A DNA stretch of 64,000 bases from the NCBI RefSeq assembly GCF_000164695.2, contig NC_014643.1, positions 310,001-374,000 on the forward strand. Reading direction: 5' to 3'. Of the stretch, positions 59,741-64,000 are shown piece after piece. Position numbers and translations under genes: made by a program. Source of the stretch: Rothia dentocariosa ATCC 17931. Its GTDB lineage: Bacteria > Actinomycetota > Actinomycetes > Actinomycetales > Micrococcaceae. The notes below the pieces were generated by a model. The model had not been told where the DNA came from. It saw only the letters and a program-made list of their open reading frames with translations, and searched no databases. Each line of letters opens with the position of its first letter. Positions within the stretch are counted from its first letter, which is position 1.

Positions 59741-60469
59741 TTAGATCTTTTCGATCTGGTTGAATTCCAGGGTCACCGGGGTATCGCGCTCGAAGACCGA
59801 GATCAGGGTTACGACCTGCTGCGACTCCGGCTTGATCTCGGAGATAGTAGCATCCATACCCTCGAACGGGCCGGACTTCACCCGCACGTTCTCGCCCACC
59901 GTGTAATCGGATTCCACCACGGGCTGCGGGGTCGGCAGCCCCTTACTCTGCTGCTCTTCCTCAAACACAGGCAGGAGCATGTCGAAAACTTCATCCATAC
60001 GCAGCGGCACCGGGTTGTACGCATCCTGACCCACGAAACCGGTCACACCGGGAGTGTGGCGCACCACGCCCCACGAGTGGTCGGTCAGATCCATGCGCAC
60101 CAGCACATAACCGGGAACACGCACGCGGCGAATAGTCTTCTTGACCGTGTTCTTGTATTCGACGACGGTTTCCATCGGAACCTGAACCTCGAAAATTTCG
60201 TCCTCGGCCTCAAGATTCTGGATGCGGGTCTCGATACCGGTCTTCACCTTGTTCTCGTAACCCGAGTAGGTGTGCACCACATACCAGTCACCAATCTGGC
60301 GGCGCAGCTTCGCTTTGAACTCTTCGAGAGGGCTTACAGTGCTCTCATCGGATGCGTTCTCGGCAGCGACGGGCGCATCGGCGGTTTCTGCCTCAACAGA
60401 CTCGGTATCAACCGCAGCCTCGACTGACTCAGTCTCTTCAAGTTCGGGTACCTGTTCCTGCTCGGACAC
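59741..60469 (-). CDS. nusG: Transcription termination/antitermination factor NusG
   Basis: NusG binds RNA polymerase through its NGN domain and Rho or S10 through its KOW domain. From the GTG at 60467-60469, which follows AGGAGCGAC, it has 242 residues. The first 50 or so are an acidic extension (EQVPELEETESVEAAVDTES), common in actinobacteria. WYVVHTYSGYENKVKTGIE and VPGYVLVRMDL mark the NGN domain, and VGENVRVKSGPFEGMDATI the KOW motif. It is downstream of secE. Confidence 0.95.
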   Translation of the reverse strand: MSEQEQVPELEETESVEAAVDTESVEAETADAPVAAENASDESTVSPLEEFKAKLRRQIGDWYVVHTYSGYENKVKTGIETRIQNLEAEDEIFEVQVPMETVVEYKNTVKKTIRRVRVPGYVLVRMDLTDHSWGVVRHTPGVTGFVGQDAYNPVPLRMDEVFDMLLPVFEEEQQSKGLPTPQPVVESDYTVGENVRVKSGPFEGMDATISEIKPESQQVVTLISVFERDTPVTLEFNQIEKI

Positions 60470-60561
60470 GTCGCTCCTACTTTCTTTACATCGTGAATCT
60501 AACCCCACACCGGGGGATCGATAAATAGTACGGGTATAAGCGCGGATGCGCCTTATGAAGA

Positions 60562-60843
60562 CTATCGCCCGCCTTGATTAGGTGACAGAGTTCCGTTACC
60601 GAATACCCAGAAGGATCCCTGACCGAAAACCCAGTCAAGCCCCGAAATGAACAAAATCATGAAAACAACAAAGAAAAGAACGCCGAAGAAGTAAATGGCG
60701 AGTTCTTTGCGAGTGGGGGTGGTAACCTTTTTCAACTCCGAGATAACTTCGCGGAGGAAACGGAACATACGACCAAAGACGCCAGGTTGAACGTCATCAG
60801 AAATATCTGTATCTGTGGTCTTCACAGTGGCAGTTTTAGCCAT
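60562..60843 (-). CDS. secE: Preprotein translocase subunit SecE
   Basis: SecE clamps the SecY channel. The 93-residue actinobacterial form has a soluble N-terminus, an amphipathic helix (FRFLREVISELKKVTTPTRKE) and a single membrane segment (IYFFGVLFFVVFMILFISGL). The amphipathic helix followed by PTRKE is the family hallmark. It lies between tRNA-Trp and nusG, the usual order. Confidence 0.94.
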   Translation of the reverse strand: MAKTATVKTTDTDISDDVQPGVFGRMFRFLREVISELKKVTTPTRKELAIYFFGVLFFVVFMILFISGLDWVFGQGSFWVFGNGTLSPNQGGR

Positions 60844-60912
60844 TTTCGCTGCCCCTTTCTACGTCTAGTTGCGCATCCTATACGATGCCAGAACACTTCA
60901 TCGAGGCACTAG

Positions 60913-60985
60913 CAGGGCGGACAGGACTCGAACCTGCAACCTGCGGTTTTGGAGACCGCTGCTCTACCAATTGAGCCACCGCCCT
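60913..60985 (-). tRNA. trnW: tRNA-Trp (anticodon CCA)
   Basis: A 73-nt cloverleaf on the minus strand has a 7-bp acceptor stem (AGGGCGG/CCGCCCT) and discriminator G. The D-arm contains GCTCAATTGGTAGAGC, the anticodon arm GCGGTCTCCAAAACCGC has anticodon CCA, and the T-arm GCAGG-TTCGAGT-CCTGT is normal. CCA is not encoded at the 3' end. It is the first gene of the tRNA-Trp-secE-nusG unit. Confidence 0.95.
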
Positions 60986-61370
60986 TCGAAGCATAAACTT
61001 CGTCGGTCGTGGATTACTCCACATGTTTACATCCTCGAATGCCTCGTAGCCGTGGGCCCACGAGGAGGCAAACTAAAACACCCTCATGGGGTGCTGACAT
61101 AACTCTATCCTAAGCCTCGCGTCTTTGGCAACTTTCTACACAGTAATGGAAGCAATATTTTGTGCTTTTCGGGCTTCGCACTCAAAAATCTTGCACATAC
61201 ACTTTCTCCACCCCCTCAATGTTCTCTATGCTTATAAGAAGGGCTCGACGTGCCTCACACACGCACCGCCGAGTTTCACTTTAGGAGAGATACTTCACGA
61301 TTCCGCCTGCCGCGTAGAGCCCTCTCGAAGGCGCACGGCGGAATAACTATGAAAGCGAGTACATTCACAT
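60986..61370. other. tRNA-Trp to aminotransferase divergent region
   Basis: This 385-bp region holds the tRNA promoter (61102-61131) and two hairpins in the tRNA leader: CCTCGT/ACGAGG at 61042-61065 and CACCC/GGGTG at 61079-61093. Before the aminotransferase start an 8-bp inverted repeat ATTCCGCC/GGCGGAAT lies at 61300-61344. No gene is visible. Confidence 0.45.
61102..61131 (-). promoter_or_regulatory. Promoter of tRNA-Trp-secE-nusG
   Basis: On the minus strand TTGCCA (61126-61131) and TAGAGT (61102-61107) are 18 bp apart. They match four of six positions of each consensus. The predicted start lies about 110 bp before the mature tRNA, just ahead of a small CACCC/GGGTG hairpin followed by TTTT. 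Confidence 0.5.
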
Positions 61371-62570
61371 ATGGCGCGCATATCCAGCCGTATCGGCGCA
61401 ATCGCACCCTCAGCAACCCTTATCGTCGATTCCAAAGCTAAAGCACTCAAGGCAGCCGGACGTCCCGTAATTGGTTTCGGTGCCGGTGAACCCGATTTTC
61501 CTACGCCCGCACATATTGTTGATGCTGCCCGCGATGCCCTCAATGATCCTAAAAACTTCCGCTACTCCCCCGCCTCGGGTCTGCCCGAACTCAAACAGGC
61601 TATCGCGGATAAAACCCTGCGCGATTCCGGCGTTAAGGTCGATCCTTCTCAAGTACTTATTACAAACGGTGGTAAGCAAGCGGTCTATGAAGCCTTCGCT
61701 ACCGTGATCGATGACGGCGACGATGTTCTGCTCCCTGCCCCGTACTGGACAACCTACCCCGAGTGCATCCGTTTGGCGGGCGGCAACCCGATCGAGGTTT
61801 TTGCCGGAAGCGACCAGGACTATAAGGTCACCGTCGAACAGCTGGAGGCGGCATACACCCCAGCGACGAAAGCACTCATCTTTGTCTCGCCTTCTAACCC
61901 CACCGGCGCGGTGTACACCGAGGAGGAAACTCGTGCGATCGGCCAGTGGGCGCTTGAAAAAGGCGTCTTTGTGCTGACCGATGAAATTTACGAACACCTG
62001 ACCTACGACGGCATTGATTCCGTTTCTATACTCAAGGTTGTTCCCGAACTTGCCGATACCTGCGTTATTCTCAACGGCGTGGCGAAAACCTACGCTATGA
62101 CCGGTTGGCGCGTGGGCTGGCTTATCGGGCCCGAAGATGTGGTTAAGGCGGCCTCTAACCTTCAGTCGCACCTGACCTCGAACGTGAACAATATCGCGCA
62201 ACGTGCGGCTCTAAAGGCTCTCACTGGATCGCAGAATGACGTTGAGGAAATGCATGCCGCGTTCAACCGCCGCCGCACCAAAATTGTAGACGGACTAAAC
62301 GCGATCGACGGGGTTCACTGCCCCAGCCCCAAGGGCGCCTTCTACGCCTACCCGGATGTGCGCGGGCTTCTTGGCAAAGAAATTGCGGGTAAACGCCCCC
62401 AGACTTCTGCCGAACTCGCCGAGCTCATCCTCGAAGAGGCTGAGGTTGCGGTGGTTCCCGGTGAGGCTTTCGGTCCTAGCGGTTATCTGCGCCTTTCCTA
62501 TGCGCTGAGCGACGACGACCTGGCGGAGGGCATTGCCCGTCTGCAGAAGCTGCTCGGTTCTGCACGCTAA
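61371..62570 (+). CDS. aspC: Aspartate aminotransferase family protein
   Basis: This 399-residue PLP enzyme of fold type I exchanges amino groups between aspartate and 2-oxoglutarate. The internal-aldimine lysine is in [19 protein letters not shown] ([11 protein letters not shown]), and [38 protein letters not shown] and [10 protein letters not shown] are family motifs. The ATG is at 61371. There is no good ribosome binding site; TACATT five bases before the ATG could be a -10 box of a leaderless transcript. Other specificities of the class Ib group (prephenate, kynurenine) are possible. Confidence 0.9.
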   Translation: MARISSRIGAIAPSATLIVDSKAKALKAAGRPVIGFGAGEPDFPTPAHIVDAARDALNDPKNFRYSPASGLPELKQAIADKTLRDSGVKVDPSQVLITNGGKQAVYEAFATVIDDGDDVLLPAPYWTTYPECIRLAGGNPIEVFAGSDQDYKVTVEQLEAAYTPATKALIFVSPSNPTGAVYTEEETRAIGQWALEKGVFVLTDEIYEHLTYDGIDSVSILKVVPELADTCVILNGVAKTYAMTGWRVGWLIGPEDVVKAASNLQSHLTSNVNNIAQRAALKALTGSQNDVEEMHAAFNRRRTKIVDGLNAIDGVHCPSPKGAFYAYPDVRGLLGKEIAGKRPQTSAELAELILEEAEVAVVPGEAFGPSGYLRLSYALSDDDLAEGIARLQKLLGSAR

Positions 62571-63118
62571 GCTTAGCGTTTTCGCGGCTCTCGAAAGAGG
62601 CAGTTACGCGCTTCTGGTCGCACCGCATCATCTCGTGTATGAGGACCCGTTCTGACTTGTATGCAAAGTCCGGCGGGTGCCTCGCATATGCTTTGTAGGT
62701 TCGGAGTGAGGAGCTCAAGGTTTTTACTGAACGTTCTCTCATGATCGCGATTATTACCCGAGCTTTGGTTATCCCATGGAGCGAACAGAGAAACGGCTTT
62801 CTTGCCTAAAGTCTTGCTTTTCTGGGTTACACCCCAGATACCACACACTCTCTCGGCAGCCTTGAAATACCAACTCGTCTACAGTTCTCTTCCGATAAGA
62901 TGCTTTTCCGCGCTTTGAGTATTTAAAACCTGAACTTTAATGCCGTTTCGTGGCAAAACACAAGTAATTCCACAGCTACCCACATAACCCAAACGCGGCT
63001 AAAATAGTATCTAAGAGGATGGTCTCCCGAGCTCGCGCATCCACTGCACGACGCTGGCGGAGACCATATTTTTACCCACGCGCAGAACACCCAACACGCG
63101 CAGACATAAGGAGCCATC
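62571..63118 (+). other. Aminotransferase-pfkA intergenic region
   Basis: This 548-bp gap has no recognisable gene on either strand; open frames on the minus strand have no family features. Its right end carries the pfkA promoter region, with TAAAAT near 63000 as a possible -10, and a leader hairpin at 63019-63073. The aminotransferase lacks a strong terminator. Confidence 0.4.
63019..63073 (+). terminator. Terminator-like hairpin in the pfkA leader
   Basis: Perfect 9-bp arms ATGGTCTCC (63019-63027) and GGAGACCAT (63059-63067) are followed by ATTTTT. They enclose a 31-nt loop and lie 45 bp before the pfkA ATG. This could be an attenuator for pfkA or the end of an upstream small transcript. 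Confidence 0.5.
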
Positions 63119-64000
63119 ATGAAAATCGGTCTGCTTACCTCCGGAGGCGATTGCCCCGGTCTCAACGCCGTTATCCGCGGCGCAGTTCTCAACGGTGTCA
63201 AAAAGTACGGCTACGAATTCGTCGGTTTTCGTGACGGGTGGCGTGGCGTAGTCGAAGGCGATTTCATGGACCTTCCGCGGCAGAAGGTACGCGGTTTGGC
63301 GTCCCGCGGCGGCACTATTATCGGCACCTCGCGCACCAACCCCTTTGATGGACCTAACGGCGGACCCGAAAACATCGAAATTATGATGGAACGCCACGGG
63401 ATTGACGCCATTATCGCCATCGGCGGTGAAGGCACTCTCGCCGGCGCCAAACGTCTGGCGGATGCGGGTTTGCCCGTCGTCGGTGTGCCCAAGACCATTG
63501 ATAACGATCTGCGCGCCACCGACTACACTTTCGGTTTTGACACCGCTGTTTCTATTGCGACCGAGGCTATGGACCGCATCCGCACTACCGGCGAATCGCA
63601 TCACCGCTGCATGGTCGCCGAAGTGATGGGCCGCCACGTAGGTTGGATCGCGCTGCACTCCGGCATGGCTGCGGGCGCGCACGCTATTCTGATTCCCGAA
63701 GTCAAGGTTTCAATGGACGAAATCTGCCACTGGGTGAAAGAAGTACACGATCGTGGCCGTTCCCCGCTTGTCGTGGTTGCCGAGGGCTTTATTCCCGAAG
63801 GCTTTGACGAGGTTCTGGCGAATAAGGGCACGGAAAAGGACGGTCGCCCCCGCCTAGGCGGTATCGGTGAATACCTCACCCAGGAGATTGAGGAACGCAC
63901 CGGAATCGAAACCCGCAACACTATTCTGGGCCATATTCAGCGCGGCGGCGCACCCACCGGCTACGACCGCGTGCTGGCGACCCGTCTGGGTATGGGCGCC
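63119..64000 (+). CDS. pfkA: 6-phosphofructokinase, N-terminal part
   Basis: This is the first 294 residues of a phosphofructokinase, cut by the right edge. It converts fructose-6-phosphate to fructose-1,6-bisphosphate. Motifs are LTSGGDCPGLNAVIRG at the start, IGGEGTLAGAKRL, VGVPKTIDNDL with the catalytic Asp, and MGRHVGWIAL. The glycine in GGEG, where pyrophosphate enzymes carry Asp, favours ATP dependence, although the Lys of PKTIDND is also found in pyrophosphate forms. The ATG at 63119-63121 follows AAGGAG. Confidence 0.93.
   Translation, partial: MKIGLLTSGGDCPGLNAVIRGAVLNGVKKYGYEFVGFRDGWRGVVEGDFMDLPRQKVRGLASRGGTIIGTSRTNPFDGPNGGPENIEIMMERHGIDAIIAIGGEGTLAGAKRLADAGLPVVGVPKTIDNDLRATDYTFGFDTAVSIATEAMDRIRTTGESHHRCMVAEVMGRHVGWIALHSGMAAGAHAILIPEVKVSMDEICHWVKEVHDRGRSPLVVVAEGFIPEGFDEVLANKGTEKDGRPRLGGIGEYLTQEIEERTGIETRNTILGHIQRGGAPTGYDRVLATRLGMGA

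Noticed and set aside
62573-62848. 91-codon minus-strand open frame between the aminotransferase and pfkA
   Set aside because: It overlaps another open frame on the same strand, has no binding site and no recognisable domain.

Overview
The window looks like chromosome from a mid-GC actinobacterium of the Micrococcaceae, most likely Rothia. This rests on protein resemblance (actinobacterial RpoB/RpoC, a MoeZ-type MoeB-rhodanese fusion, phosphofructokinase with a PKTIDND motif), on frequent GTG/TTG starts, and on the combination of respiratory nitrate reductase with a sucrose PTS. The genus is an inference; no search could be run.

Layout. 1-2294: the 5' part of the S10 ribosomal operon on the minus strand (rpsJ-rplC-rplD-rplW-rplB, the last cut by the window edge). 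2896-6333: a plus-strand gene for a 1145-residue polytopic membrane protein. 6754-11181: the str operon, minus strand (rpsL-rpsG-fusA-tuf). 11727-19242: rpoB-rpoC, minus. 19589-28250: a small acidic hypothetical, a LysR regulator divergent from an aldo/keto reductase, then sdaA, gcvT and gcvP. 28456-43086: a minus-strand run of nitrate respiration and molybdenum cofactor genes (modA-modB-moeA-moaC-mogA-moaE-moeB-narG-narH-narJ-narI-narK), followed by the debris of a second narK. 43268-46855: the divergent plus-strand Moco genes moaA-moaD-mobA-moeA2. 47040-52954: sucrose utilisation (a ScrR-like LacI repressor, sucrose PTS IIBCA, GH32 sucrose-6-phosphate hydrolase) with a GNAT acetyltransferase inside. 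53273-60985: rplL, rplJ, an orphan ABC ATPase, a TDT/TehA transporter, rplA, rplK, a phage-like amidase, nusG, secE and tRNA-Trp. 61371-62570: a class I aminotransferase. 63119-64000: the start of pfkA.

How it works together. The cell imports molybdate (ModAB), builds Moco (MoaA/C -> MoaD/E/MoeB -> MogA/MoeA) and converts it to the guanine dinucleotide form (MobA). That cofactor fits NarG in the NarGHI complex, which is matured by NarJ and fed by NarK. SdaA and the glycine-cleavage proteins link serine and glycine to pyruvate and one-carbon units. Sucrose enters as sucrose-6-phosphate and joins glycolysis near PfkA.

The main architectural oddity is that the usually compact secE-nusG-rplKAJL-rpoBC block is interrupted three times: about 34 kb of metabolic genes between rplL and rpoB, two transporter genes between rplA and rplJ, and a lytic amidase between nusG and rplK. 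Other points of interest are a narK relic reduced to its two ends, leaderless-type promoters at narG and lysR, TTG starts on tuf, rpoB and rplK, a palindromic CG-centred sucrose operator, and a terminator-like hairpin in the pfkA leader. I found no CRISPR array, insertion sequence or clear novel multi-gene defence system.
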